The notes under the pieces were generated by a model. The model saw only the letters and a program-made list of their open reading frames with translations, had not been told where the DNA came from and ran no database searches. Shown here in pieces: positions 34,524 through 43,353 of a stretch of 64,000 nucleotides of DNA. The stretch's first letter is position 1; the number at the start of each line of letters is the position of its first letter. The DNA comes from UBA987 sp002292105 (lineage in GTDB: Bacteria; Bacteroidota; Bacteroidia; NS11-12g; UBA9320): positions 186,001-250,000 of the forward strand of contig OX044357.1 in the NCBI GenBank assembly GCA_943846675.1. The letters run 5' to 3'. The translations under genes and the position numbers were made by a program.

Positions 34524-36779
34524 ATGAGCGACCCTCTTTTATTAAACCAACCCAAAACTGGTCTTGCTGGATTTAAGCAAAACTGGAGACACGATTTAAT
34601 TGCTGCTATTAGCGTTGCACTTGTTGCATTGCCGCTTGGTCTTGGAATTTCAATTGCTTCTGGCTCTGCTGTGCCTCCAATGGCTGGGGTTATTTCTGCC
34701 ATTATCGGAGGGTTATTAACTACGTTTATTCGAGGTAGTAATGTGGGCATTAATGGCCCTGGAGCAGGTTTGGTCGGTGTTTCTTTGGTGGGTGTTGTCG
34801 CACTTGCAAAAGCGGGAGGAGGATCAGGGTACAATCATTATATGGCGGCAATAATGGTTGCTGGCGCCATGCAAGCCTTAATGGGATTGTTAAAATGGGG
34901 AAAGTACGGTGAGTTATTACCAGCCTCGGTGGTTAGAGGCGTTTTAGCAGCGATTGGAATAATCATTTTTGCGAGTCAAATACACATCGCTCTGGATACG
35001 GGTTTTGGAAAAGCATCTGCTATTGATAGCATAACAGCATTGCCAAGCAATATTCATAACATCAATTGGCCAATTGCGTTTATTGCCATTATTAGTTTAA
35101 TCATATTGATTACACACCCAATGTTTATCAATAAACTTAAGGTGCTTCATTATATACCAGCGCCAATGCTCGTTTTGTTGGTGGCTATACCATTTTTCTT
35201 CATTTTTGGTTTATCTGAGTCACACATTATTTCGTTGTTTGGAAATGACTATCTAGTTGGGCCAAAGAATCTTGTACAGGTGGCAGACATAACCGAGAGT
35301 TTTAATTTAAGGCCAGATTTTAGCTTAATAGGTACAGGTGTTTTTTGGGCAACCTCAATAAGCGTATTTCTTGTGAGTACGATTGAAACAATACCGAGCT
35401 GTAAAGCGGTGGACAAACTTGATCCACACAAACGATTGACAAACCTGAATAAAGACCTTGTAGGAACAGGCATCAGTACAATCGTTGCCGGTTTTTTGGG
35501 AGGCCTTCCGGTAATTACTGTAATTGTTCGGAGTTCATTGAACATAAACCACGGTGCAAGAACAAAATGGTCAAACTTTTTCCATGGCTTAATTTTACTT
35601 GCTTTGGTGTTTTTCTTAATTGATGAAATTCAAATGGTTCCATTGGCTGCTTTAGCGGCAATATTGGTGTTTACAGGAATTAAGTTGGCGTCTCCAAAAA
35701 TGTTCCGCGACACGATGAAACTGGGTTACGAACAAGTAGTCATTGTTGCTTTTACCATTATTTCAACCCTACAATACGACTTAAAAACGGGGTTGATTGC
35801 CGGTATTTTCATCACATTATTAATCCACCTAGTTAAATCCCATATTCCGATAAATCTGTTCTTTAAATATCTACGGAAGCCCCAATATTTGGTTTCTGAG
35901 GATGAGAACAAAGTGATTTTAAAGGTCAAAGGAATATCTAATTTTTCCAATGTTTTACAATTGTCGAAACAACTCGAGGAAATCGGTTACGGTCGAGACG
36001 TCATTATAGACTTTTCACAAGCGAGATTGGTTGATCATTCGGTTTTAGAAATTATGAAAGACTGGGATGATAAAAATGCCAATGAAGGGGGCACTTTCGA
36101 CATTATTGGATTAGACATGCACGTTACTACATCCCAACACCCATTAAGCTTGCATGTATTACCGCCTAAAACGAGCTTATTTTTGAGTAAACGTCAACAA
36201 GGGTTAAAGGAACTTTCAGCGAAAAACAAGTGGACGTTTGATCCGAGTGTTGTTTGGAGTAAATCTAGGTTCAGAAAGTTCATGATGTTCGAATCAAGAC
36301 CCATTGAGTTTTCTAAAAACCGCATTAAGGGTACGCTTGGCAGCTCCAACGTTAAATGGGAGATTTGCGACATAACGTTTGATGAAGGCGCGTTTCTAGC
36401 CACAGAGGTTCACCAAACAACTGCTGTTTTGGTGTTGTTTCAGGACATCGACCTTCCAAGATTCGAGATTGAAAAAGAAGGTTGGTTAAAACGAATTCTG
36501 GATTTTGCCAAACGTGAAGAAATATCATTTGAAGACGAAAAATTCACCGATGATTTTGCTGTAAAAGGACAGAACGCCGAAAGGGTTAAGGCATTTTTTA
36601 CCAAAGAAATTATCCAATACCTTTCAGATAACAATAGGTACCACATTGAAGGTAACGAAAATGGGTTGTTGGTGTTCGAGAACTACAGATTTGCAAGTTC
36701 TTCCGAAGTTGAAGAATTGTTGCAGTTTACTAAAGGGTTGGTAGAAACAATAATGAGTAACCAGGTCGTTACAGCATAA
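34524..36779 (+). CDS. SulP-family anion transporter with STAS and extra C-terminal domain
   Basis: This is a 751-residue inner-membrane transporter. Residues ~20-420 hold the SulP core with ~12-14 hydrophobic helices and the hallmark ALPLGLGISIASGS and GPGAGL segments. Substrates in this family are sulfate, bicarbonate or related anions; in Bacteroidota SulP is often bicarbonate-type, but no carbonic anhydrase is adjacent. A STAS domain follows at ~460-545 (VILKVKGISNFSNVLQL, VIIDFSQARLVDHS). About 200 further residues (WTFDPSVVWSKSRFRKFM to the end) form an additional soluble domain I do not recognise, unusual for SulP. The gene overlaps the convergent barrel gene by 11 bp. Confidence 0.88.
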   Translation: MSDPLLLNQPKTGLAGFKQNWRHDLIAAISVALVALPLGLGISIASGSAVPPMAGVISAIIGGLLTTFIRGSNVGINGPGAGLVGVSLVGVVALAKAGGGSGYNHYMAAIMVAGAMQALMGLLKWGKYGELLPASVVRGVLAAIGIIIFASQIHIALDTGFGKASAIDSITALPSNIHNINWPIAFIAIISLIILITHPMFINKLKVLHYIPAPMLVLLVAIPFFFIFGLSESHIISLFGNDYLVGPKNLVQVADITESFNLRPDFSLIGTGVFWATSISVFLVSTIETIPSCKAVDKLDPHKRLTNLNKDLVGTGISTIVAGFLGGLPVITVIVRSSLNINHGARTKWSNFFHGLILLALVFFLIDEIQMVPLAALAAILVFTGIKLASPKMFRDTMKLGYEQVVIVAFTIISTLQYDLKTGLIAGIFITLLIHLVKSHIPINLFFKYLRKPQYLVSEDENKVILKVKGISNFSNVLQLSKQLEEIGYGRDVIIDFSQARLVDHSVLEIMKDWDDKNANEGGTFDIIGLDMHVTTSQHPLSLHVLPPKTSLFLSKRQQGLKELSAKNKWTFDPSVVWSKSRFRKFMMFESRPIEFSKNRIKGTLGSSNVKWEICDITFDEGAFLATEVHQTTAVLVLFQDIDLPRFEIEKEGWLKRILDFAKREEISFEDEKFTDDFAVKGQNAERVKAFFTKEIIQYLSDNNRYHIEGNENGLLVFENYRFASSSEVEELLQFTKGLVETIMSNQVVTA

Positions 36780-37962
36780 CTTTTAACCCAACTTGAGCAT
36801 ACCAATTTACGGGTAAGTTTTCTGAAATCATCGACTCCAAACCGGCTATTTGTGCGGTTAAGGTATGTTTGCTTAAAGGAATATGCGTTCCAAGCGATAT
36901 CGCATAGTTACCAAATCCTCCAACACGAGCGCCTACATTCCATGAGGCTGATTTACCCTTGAAATGTTGGTGGTATTCTGCTTTCAACAGCGGGTAATAA
37001 CCGGTAAAGTAGACGTAGTGCAACTCAGCCCGAAAATTATTCCTATTTCCAAGTGGCTTATTAACGGCTACGCTGGTAGAAAAGGGCAACAATTGAACAG
37101 CGCTAGACGTGTCAGTTGTGAAGTAGTTATTGTTTATGGAGTCTTGCAGACGCACACTTCCTGCATTATTAATTTGCGAAGAGAGGTTGAATCCATCAAA
37201 AGAGTATGCCGAAAGCATTTGTGCTGAGCGGGTTTTGGAACCAAAGAACACACCAAGGTTCTGTATTTCAAATGAAATAAGGTTCTCATTGATTATTTGA
37301 TCTATTTTAAAGCTAGCCCCCAAACCAAACGTATTGAATGGGTCTGAGATGTCTTGAGATATGGCAATGTCAGCATTGTTTACTTGTATGGATTCTCCTG
37401 CACTATCTAAATCAAATGTCCCACTGGATGCTGTATACTTCGAATAGTTTTGTCTCCCGTAAAGACTAACGCCAAAACTAGTTTTACGCTGTGCTGCAGT
37501 ATCCTTGAACGCCTTACCAAATGACAGATAGGCAAATCCAATTTGCTCAAATCCGTTATTCTGATCGAGGGTAATATTGGGTTGGTTTTGATTTCCTTCT
37601 AAGACCAGTTGAAAAATCGATTTTTGAGCGATGCCACCTATTATGTTCTGATAGCCTGCACCGAAATACGTACCATCTCCGGTATGATATTTTACATCAA
37701 AAGCGGTTTGAGCGCCAAAACGATTTTGATTTGATAGCGCATTGATCTGGTTTTGAACAATTTCGTCGGTCCAATGATTTTCCCTGACCAAACTGTTATG
37801 CAGGAAACTAGTAACGATACTTCCATTCCCAAGAACAACCAATTGTTTGTCAATTGACATTTCTTGTTGAAATGGTGTCTTTTGAGTTATAGAGTCTATG
37901 TCTTGTCCGAAGCTGGTACCAAAGAAAAGAACTAGACCGGCTAGATTATAAAGTCTGTTCAT
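36769..37962 (-). CDS. Putative outer-membrane beta-barrel protein
   Basis: I start at the ATG at 37962, where a signal peptide (MNRLYNLAGLVLFFGTSFGQ) begins; a longer frame to 38046 has no such leader. The protein has 397 residues rich in alternating polar and aromatic strands (FGVSLYGRQNYSKY, FRAELHYVYFTGYYPLLKAEY, NYAISLGTHIPLS), ending QVGLKVML, as outer-membrane barrels do. The family is not recognised and PorP/SprF, PorV and PorQ signatures are absent. Its 5' end overlaps the upstream lipoprotein gene by 17 bp, suggesting a translationally linked pair. Confidence 0.65.
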   Translation of the reverse strand: MNRLYNLAGLVLFFGTSFGQDIDSITQKTPFQQEMSIDKQLVVLGNGSIVTSFLHNSLVRENHWTDEIVQNQINALSNQNRFGAQTAFDVKYHTGDGTYFGAGYQNIIGGIAQKSIFQLVLEGNQNQPNITLDQNNGFEQIGFAYLSFGKAFKDTAAQRKTSFGVSLYGRQNYSKYTASSGTFDLDSAGESIQVNNADIAISQDISDPFNTFGLGASFKIDQIINENLISFEIQNLGVFFGSKTRSAQMLSAYSFDGFNLSSQINNAGSVRLQDSINNNYFTTDTSSAVQLLPFSTSVAVNKPLGNRNNFRAELHYVYFTGYYPLLKAEYHQHFKGKSASWNVGARVGGFGNYAISLGTHIPLSKHTLTAQIAGLESMISENLPVNWYAQVGLKVML

Positions 37963-39997
37963 ATACAAAGTCGGCCGACAATTGAGTTTTAAGTAAGTAA
38001 TCACTGAATATTTTGTTAGGCGACCCGTTAGGAGAGTCAAAAACACTTGTTATTCGAACCTTTGTTGACTCTCGAATGATGTCCATCTGTTGTTCGGATA
38101 TGGTGGCTGTTAGGTAGCTTAGTACCGCTTCATCCGTTTTTCCTGTAGAACTATTTACTTGTGCGGCTTCAATTTTTTCACCCGATGCAAACAGCGGCAA
38201 CAGCACCTCGTCTATTTCATTCAAAAACTCGACCTTTATTTCGGCGTCAAACGGAAAGTCGTTAAATACCTTCAACTTAAAGGAACCACTTTTAATTTTT
38301 TCAGCGTTTTCCAGAGCATTAATATCAAAGGGTTGTTTTTCGACTAAAGTTAGATTGTCAGCAGAGAATTGAACTGGCATTACAACATTTAATCGCGCCC
38401 TTAAGTAACTTTCGTCTTTAACAAAGTCGGTGTAATCATTACTGCCGTTGGGGCGACTAATTATCTTTAAGTTCGTTGTAATTTGATCAGGTAAAACCTC
38501 AAAAAACGCTTTGATATTTGAAGTGTTTTGGTCAAACTCATAAAACTGCGTATGGGCTAACAAAGGGGGGTTGGTTGCACGAGTTAATAAAATATCCTGC
38601 CCAATAGCTTGTGGGTGTGTTAACGATACGGACGTGTTATTTTGTGAATTGCTAGCCGTGATAGAATTTACTGTTGTTAAGGCCTGAATCCCGAATGCAT
38701 TGTCCAAAAACAGGTTCATTTTAACCGCTTCCAAATCGATTGCGCCGGAAACGTTTTTGAAAATTGGAATATCAACAGTTTCATTCAGTTCAAATTCTTT
38801 CTTCCCAAAATCACCAAAGGCGTATTCTGGTTTTATATCTACCAAGCCAAATTCTATTTCAACAAAGTCGTCTAAAGACAAGTCTCTCACTTCACCAGAA
38901 TATACCGTACGTGCAGTAAGCTCACTATATACTGTATTAAAGAAAGGTTCTTGCGTTGGATCTTTCCCCTTGTATTGCATCACATAACCATCTAAAGGGA
39001 AGGTGCCCTCTATGACTTGAGTTGTGCCTGGTTTAGCAGCGGGTACGCGATATTGTTTATTAAATGGCTTATTAAAATCCCCATTTTCACCACTATTAGG
39101 GAAGGAATAATCTATGATGATTTCTTCGGCGATGGTGCTAGAAATCCGCATTTTGACGGTACCGCTTCGCGCTTTAATCTCGGTAATGAGTGGGCCACCA
39201 AACTTGTATACCACCTCTTGTTTGTCTTCTACCAAAGTTTGCTCCGGGAAAATAGCGGTTGCGTATTCTGGTTCAAGAGAATGCACGGATAACGATAAAC
39301 GAACGCCTTTGTCAGCATCAATAAGCACAGGACCATTGCTTGCTCGCGTTTCGACTCTGACAATGCTGCCAACCATCACGCCGTCTACAACCTTGCCAGC
39401 CAAATCTATAGATTTGGTAGACGAGTCGTCCGGTGCAATATCTGTAAAGGTGTCTTGCGCTACAATTTCACCACTCTGTTTATTGACGAGTTTAAATATG
39501 ATTACGTCGACATAAACCGGTAGGTCATTGTGTATCTTAATATCTAAAAAGCCCTTATTGAATTTAGCGGTCTGAAAGAACTCTTCACTAACATCAATTT
39601 CTTGTTCTCCTTGAGGGTTTTCAATTTTTTGAGCATCAAAGGGTAGGGTTAACCCATCAAACAATCCAGTTTGCGGGTCCATTTCGCGTAAGGTAAAGGT
39701 ATCGACATATGTACGGTCAGCGAGTACAAGTTTATCAAGTGTTATTTTAACCTTGTCAAGTGTGTCGGGCACATCTAGATAACTGCCGACACTATCGATG
39801 GCGTATTCGTAGTCATAACTTAAACTATAGCTTTTGTCCGTTTGAACGACGAGAAGGCTGTCGTCTACAAGGTTGTTAAAACCAAGTTCTGCTTTGAATA
39901 GCGGAGCTTTAATGTTTGTATCCCAAGTTTTCTCTTTTCGTTTGCAAGACGATATGAGCAAAACCGATAAAAGGGCTAGAATGATTTTTGTCCGCAT
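37946..39997 (-). CDS. Large lipoprotein of unknown function, paired with barrel protein
   Basis: The ATG at 39997 gives a signal peptide (MRTKIILALLSVLLISSC) with lipobox ISSC (Cys18); the longer frame to 40024 is less likely. The mature part is ~665 residues, entirely beta-rich, with repeated FDL...VFNDFPFDAEIKVEFLN-type strands (residues 560 onward resemble the segment at ~150-200, KFNKGFLDIKIHNDLPVYVDVII). This suggests two or more copies of an Ig-like or LEA-like domain. It ends within the first 17 bases of the barrel gene. The pair could form an outer-membrane complex, but I recognise no family. Confidence 0.6.
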   Translation of the reverse strand: MRTKIILALLSVLLISSCKRKEKTWDTNIKAPLFKAELGFNNLVDDSLLVVQTDKSYSLSYDYEYAIDSVGSYLDVPDTLDKVKITLDKLVLADRTYVDTFTLREMDPQTGLFDGLTLPFDAQKIENPQGEQEIDVSEEFFQTAKFNKGFLDIKIHNDLPVYVDVIIFKLVNKQSGEIVAQDTFTDIAPDDSSTKSIDLAGKVVDGVMVGSIVRVETRASNGPVLIDADKGVRLSLSVHSLEPEYATAIFPEQTLVEDKQEVVYKFGGPLITEIKARSGTVKMRISSTIAEEIIIDYSFPNSGENGDFNKPFNKQYRVPAAKPGTTQVIEGTFPLDGYVMQYKGKDPTQEPFFNTVYSELTARTVYSGEVRDLSLDDFVEIEFGLVDIKPEYAFGDFGKKEFELNETVDIPIFKNVSGAIDLEAVKMNLFLDNAFGIQALTTVNSITASNSQNNTSVSLTHPQAIGQDILLTRATNPPLLAHTQFYEFDQNTSNIKAFFEVLPDQITTNLKIISRPNGSNDYTDFVKDESYLRARLNVVMPVQFSADNLTLVEKQPFDINALENAEKIKSGSFKLKVFNDFPFDAEIKVEFLNEIDEVLLPLFASGEKIEAAQVNSSTGKTDEAVLSYLTATISEQQMDIIRESTKVRITSVFDSPNGSPNKIFSDYLLKTQLSADFVYEQTL

Positions 39998-40082
39998 TTG
40001 ATCGTGAGTAAATTTGTACAACACCTTAATGCTAACAAAGTACGTACTTTACGCACATATAGTTGTAATCACATAGTCAAGA

Positions 40083-40754
40083 ATGTCATCTCACCATTTT
40101 GTCCGCGACAAGCAAGAACCAGCACTTATAATTGCCAATGGCGATGAGTGCTCCAATGAAGTCCTCAACCAACTGCTAGAGTGGAACCCCTTTGTGCTCG
40201 TTTTGGACGGTGCTTTAGATCGTGTTCTGATGAAGGGCATCAAAGTAGATGCGGTTATTGGTGATTTCGATAGCTTAAATGTCAACCGACTCAGTGTTGA
40301 GGACGAGCAACACATTAATTGGATTGTTATTGAAGACCAGGACACAACCGACCTCGAAAAAGGAATCAAGTATCTTTTGGATAACGGACACAAAGCGGCC
40401 AACATTGTTTGGGGAACAGGTAAGAGACTTGATCATTCACACAACAACTTGATTACCGTGGCAAAATATGGTTCGGATATGCCAATCTGTATCATCGACG
40501 ATTATTCTAAAGCGTATTTGTTGCCTTCTAAGCCAGCAAAATTTGCCAAGTATTATAGTGCCGAATCTATTATTTCACTCATTCCTTTAACAGACGTTCA
40601 TGGAATTGAGACCACAGGACTAAAATTTAACCTATCTAAGGAAGACTTTATTATTCCGCAAAGAACGGGCAGCAGTAACGAGGCTGAAACCGACGGTATC
40701 ATTGAGATACAGTTTGAATCGGGCATCTTGTTTCTGATGGAATGTTTTGACTAG
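40083..40754 (+). CDS. Thiamine pyrophosphokinase
   Basis: This is a 223-residue cytoplasmic enzyme that transfers pyrophosphate from ATP to thiamine, making the cofactor TPP used by, for example, the E1 dehydrogenase encoded at 43908. Family motifs are in order: ALIIANGD, VIGDFDS (Mg/ATP site), EDQDTTDLEKGIKYL and GTGKRLDHSHNNL, then a C-terminal beta domain with the LIPLTDVHGIETTGLKF thiamine-binding loop. It is divergent from the lipoprotein gene across an 85-bp gap, and no TPP riboswitch is seen there. Confidence 0.92.
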   Translation: MSSHHFVRDKQEPALIIANGDECSNEVLNQLLEWNPFVLVLDGALDRVLMKGIKVDAVIGDFDSLNVNRLSVEDEQHINWIVIEDQDTTDLEKGIKYLLDNGHKAANIVWGTGKRLDHSHNNLITVAKYGSDMPICIIDDYSKAYLLPSKPAKFAKYYSAESIISLIPLTDVHGIETTGLKFNLSKEDFIIPQRTGSSNEAETDGIIEIQFESGILFLMECFD

Positions 40755-40805
40755 TCGACTGCTCTTTGTCGATTAAAACAAAACTTTTATAGTACTTTGT
40801 AATGC

Positions 40806-40845
40806 ATGGTACCATATAAAACATATATATTTGGATAACCAAATA
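40806..40845 (+). promoter_or_regulatory. Candidate PadR operator/promoter
   Basis: Two palindromes lie 15-50 bp before the PadR gene: ATGGTACCAT (40806-40815) and TATTTGG-ATAA-CCAAATA (40828-40845). The second overlaps a -7 box TATATTTG (40826-40833). A repressor bound there would block the promoter. Autoregulation by PadR is an inference from position; PadR operators vary, so the sequence alone does not prove it. Confidence 0.45.
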
Positions 40846-40859
40846 AGAGATACACCCTC

Positions 40860-41186
40860 ATGAAGTTAGAAAATATACAGGCACAGATGCGGAAAGGAAT
40901 ACTAGAGTATTGCATTTTAGCAATAATCAGTAGTGAAGAAATATATGCCTCTGACATAATTGGAAAGTTAAAAGACGCTAAACTTTTAATCGTTGAAGGG
41001 ACGCTATATCCTTTGTTAACACGATTGAAAAACGCGGGTTTTCTCGATTACAATTGGAAAGAGTCCGATCAAGGACCACCGAGAAAGTATTATTCTATAA
41101 CAGCGGAAGGCACTGCCTTTTTGAGTGAATTAGATAAGACATGGAAAGTATTAAGCTATTCCGTGAAACAATTAACAAGCCTATAA
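40860..41186 (+). CDS. PadR-family transcriptional regulator
   Basis: This is a 108-residue winged-helix repressor of the PadR-s1 type: MRKGILEYCILAIIS at the start, the recognition segment IVEGTLYPLLTRLKNAGFL, and EGPPRKYYSI-like wing residues (SDQGPPRKYYSITAEG). It lies 7 bp upstream of the PspC-like reading frame, an arrangement conserved in Bacteroidota, and probably controls that envelope-stress locus in response to membrane-active compounds. The palindromic sites at 40806-40845 are its likely operator. Confidence 0.9.
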   Translation: MKLENIQAQMRKGILEYCILAIISSEEIYASDIIGKLKDAKLLIVEGTLYPLLTRLKNAGFLDYNWKESDQGPPRKYYSITAEGTAFLSELDKTWKVLSYSVKQLTSL

Positions 41187-41193
41187 TTAAAAA

Positions 41194-41424
41194 ATGAATA
41201 AGATAGTTACCATCAACATTGGCGGAATTGCCATCACAATCGAAGAGGATGCTTTTGACTCACTCAGAGATTATTTGAAAAACATTGGGAATCATTTCAG
41301 AGACACTGAAAACGGGGATGAAATCATTGCTGACATTGAGCTGCGCGTTGGAGAAATGCTACAAGCAAAATTGACTGAGACAAAGATTTCAATCAATATG
41401 CAAGATGTAGAAGATGTTGCTTAA
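41194..41424 (+). CDS. PspC-GIN protein, N-terminal segment (cut by in-frame TAA)
   Basis: These 76 residues (MNKIVTINIGGIAITIEEDAF...VEDVA) match the N-terminal domain that normally heads a single ~570-700-residue PspC protein in Bacteroidota. The frame stops at the TAA at 41422-41424 and continues in the same frame (ACA ATG GGT TAC...) as the next segment. One substitution (for example from CAA or AAA) would explain the stop. Whether the pieces are made separately by re-initiation at the ATG at 41428, or the gene is dead, cannot be told here. Confidence 0.65.
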   Translation: MNKIVTINIGGIAITIEEDAFDSLRDYLKNIGNHFRDTENGDEIIADIELRVGEMLQAKLTETKISINMQDVEDVA

Positions 41425-41427
41425 ACA

Positions 41428-42000
41428 ATGGGTTACCCTTCAGATTTTGAGGCAGAAGCAGAACCACAAGATACCGCTTCTGAGAAGGCGTCCGATGAAC
41501 CAAAACAAGCAGAAACAAAGGCTAAATCTTCAAGAGCGAAAAGACGCTTGTTTCGAGACATAGATAATCAGCAAATTTGCGGTGTATGCGCTGGGCTTGC
41601 CAAGTACCTTGACTTTGACCCAACGGTATTACGTATTCTTTGGCTTGTTTCTTTATTGGTATTCGGATTTGGTTTTTGGATTTACATCATCCTGTGGGCC
41701 ATTTTACCTGGTGCTAAAACAACTGCCGAAAAACTCGAAATGATGGGTGAGTCACCCAATATCGAGAATATAAAAAACTCTATACACAATGAAGCAAAAG
41801 CGGCTTACGAGCGCATTGCATCGCCAGCAAACAGGAAATCTGTTTCAAACTTTTTCGAATCATTTATTGGTTTCTTAAAACGGGTGTTCGGTGCATTCTT
41901 CAAACTCTTTGCTGTGATGGCTTTTGTTGGCATTATCGTTTTACTCATTTCTTCACTAATGGGCATTTTGTTTAATGGTCATTTCTTTAATTGGGATTGA
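41428..42000 (+). CDS. PspC-domain membrane segment of PspC-GIN protein
   Basis: These 190 residues share the reading frame of the upstream and downstream segments. The PspC domain is plain: RRLFRDIDNQQICGVCAGLAKYLDFDPTVLRILWLVSLLVFGFG then WIYIILWAILPGAKTTAEKLEMMGE. A second hydrophobic helix (LFAVMAFVGIIVLLISSLMGILF) ends at the TGA at 41998-42000. PspC-type proteins sit in the inner membrane and sense or buffer envelope stress. In the normal Bacteroidota protein this piece is flanked on both sides by the parts encoded at 41194 and 42034. The separating stops are TAA and TGA without frameshift. Confidence 0.72.
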   Translation: MGYPSDFEAEAEPQDTASEKASDEPKQAETKAKSSRAKRRLFRDIDNQQICGVCAGLAKYLDFDPTVLRILWLVSLLVFGFGFWIYIILWAILPGAKTTAEKLEMMGESPNIENIKNSIHNEAKAAYERIASPANRKSVSNFFESFIGFLKRVFGAFFKLFAVMAFVGIIVLLISSLMGILFNGHFFNWD

Positions 42001-42033
42001 AATATTCGGATTGACGGAAATGTATTTAACGTT

Positions 42034-43353
42034 ATGGTGTTGGGCGCTGGATCGTGGTTTTTTAAAATCGCATTCTATCTCATTTTCGCCATTCCGTTGG
42101 TTTATTTAGCGATCCACATACTCCCTGAAGTATTGTCTGCGGTACCAAAACCATCAAAACCAGTTAAGCAATCAATGGTATCTGGTTGGTTTCTCGCAAT
42201 TGTTCTGGCCATAATCGGATTCTTTTATAACGCACGAGAATATCAATCTGAGGGAGTCGCTACAGTTGTTGAAACACTTGATGTGAATAGCGATACAATT
42301 ATTCTACGGGTAGACGATTTGTTAGCGGAAGCGTATACAAAAACGAGAAGAAATATTAAAATGGATGTAGTCCAATCATCAGGAAACGATGTGGAGCTTA
42401 AGGTGCAAAAATCTGCCAGAGGAAGGAATGAAGATGTTGCTAAAGCATCGACGGAAGTAATTGCCCCAGCCTATAAATTGTCAGACAATACGTTATTACT
42501 TAGCGATAAGGTCTTGTTGAATGATAAAGGACATATTACGTCGGCGTCGGTATTTCTGACCGTCAAAGTTCCGATTGGACAAACCGTCATCTTTCACGAA
42601 TCCACCAAACGCATCATCTACCATATAGATAATCTTCAAGACATATATGACCCGGAAATGGCGGGTCATGCCTTTTTTATGTCCGAGGCCGGTTTTAGAT
42701 GTGAGGATTGTTCGACAAAAAAAACGAAGCAGAAGTACAACCGTATGGATGGAGATTACCAAGAACTAGAAGTTAATGGAGCACTCACTGTTCGTGTAAT
42801 TGAAGGCGATGAACTTGGTGTTGATATTCCAAAGAGAGACGACGGCCGAAAGTGGGTGGATGTTGATATTTCTGATGACAAAATTGAATTAACACAAAAG
42901 AAAGGTTTCGTTGGTCAAGACGAAATAATAACCATTAGGCTATCTGATTTAAAAGCCTTAGAAGTGGCAGGGTCTTGTAAAGTAACCTTAGACGCTTCTG
43001 ATAATGAAAAGGCATATTTTGACCTTCGACTTAAAGGAGCGTCAAAAGTAGACATCAGTAATATTGTTTCAGAAAAAATTTCAATTGATGGATCAGGAGC
43101 GTCGGATGCAATAATCAGTGGTAGAACCAACTTATTGCTCGTTGAGTTAAATGGTGCTTCTAGTGTTAAAGGAAAAGATTTAACAGCGGAAAATGCAAAT
43201 GTTGATATGAGTGGCGCATCTAAAGCTTCGGCTACAGTAACGTCGGAATTGACAGGCGATTTAAACGCGGCTTCGAGTTTTACATATTCAGGAAGTCCAT
43301 CAATAAAAGTAGAAAGATCAGCAGGGGCAAGTCTAAACCAAACTAACCCATAA
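42034..43353 (+). CDS. C-terminal GIN-domain (DUF2807) segment of PspC-GIN protein
   Basis: This is a 439-residue frame in the same register as the two preceding segments; the codons between the TGA at 42000 and this ATG are open (NIRIDGNVFNV). It starts with two hydrophobic helices (FKIAFYLIFAIPLVYLAI; GWFLAIVLAIIGFFY). A ~170-residue extracytoplasmic part follows, and then a DUF2807/GIN beta-helix with the repeated strand pattern LKALEVAGSCKVTL, LRLKGASKVDIS, IDGSGASDAII, VELNGASSV and VDMSGASKAS. It is likely an envelope-stress or adhesin-like module. The frame is clean over 1.3 kb, so decay, if any, is recent. It overlaps the convergent DCC gene by 11 bp. Confidence 0.75.
   Translation: MVLGAGSWFFKIAFYLIFAIPLVYLAIHILPEVLSAVPKPSKPVKQSMVSGWFLAIVLAIIGFFYNAREYQSEGVATVVETLDVNSDTIILRVDDLLAEAYTKTRRNIKMDVVQSSGNDVELKVQKSARGRNEDVAKASTEVIAPAYKLSDNTLLLSDKVLLNDKGHITSASVFLTVKVPIGQTVIFHESTKRIIYHIDNLQDIYDPEMAGHAFFMSEAGFRCEDCSTKKTKQKYNRMDGDYQELEVNGALTVRVIEGDELGVDIPKRDDGRKWVDVDISDDKIELTQKKGFVGQDEIITIRLSDLKALEVAGSCKVTLDASDNEKAYFDLRLKGASKVDISNIVSEKISIDGSGASDAIISGRTNLLLVELNGASSVKGKDLTAENANVDMSGASKASATVTSELTGDLNAASSFTYSGSPSIKVERSAGASLNQTNP

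Noticed and set aside
40021..40082. TPP riboswitch before the thiamine pyrophosphokinase gene
   Set aside because: The gap is short and lacks the conserved CTGAGA and ACCTGA-type core sequences.
41194..43353. Stop-codon reassignment as explanation for in-frame TAA and TGA
   Set aside because: Both TAA and TGA end many intact genes of normal length in the window, so neither can be read as sense generally.
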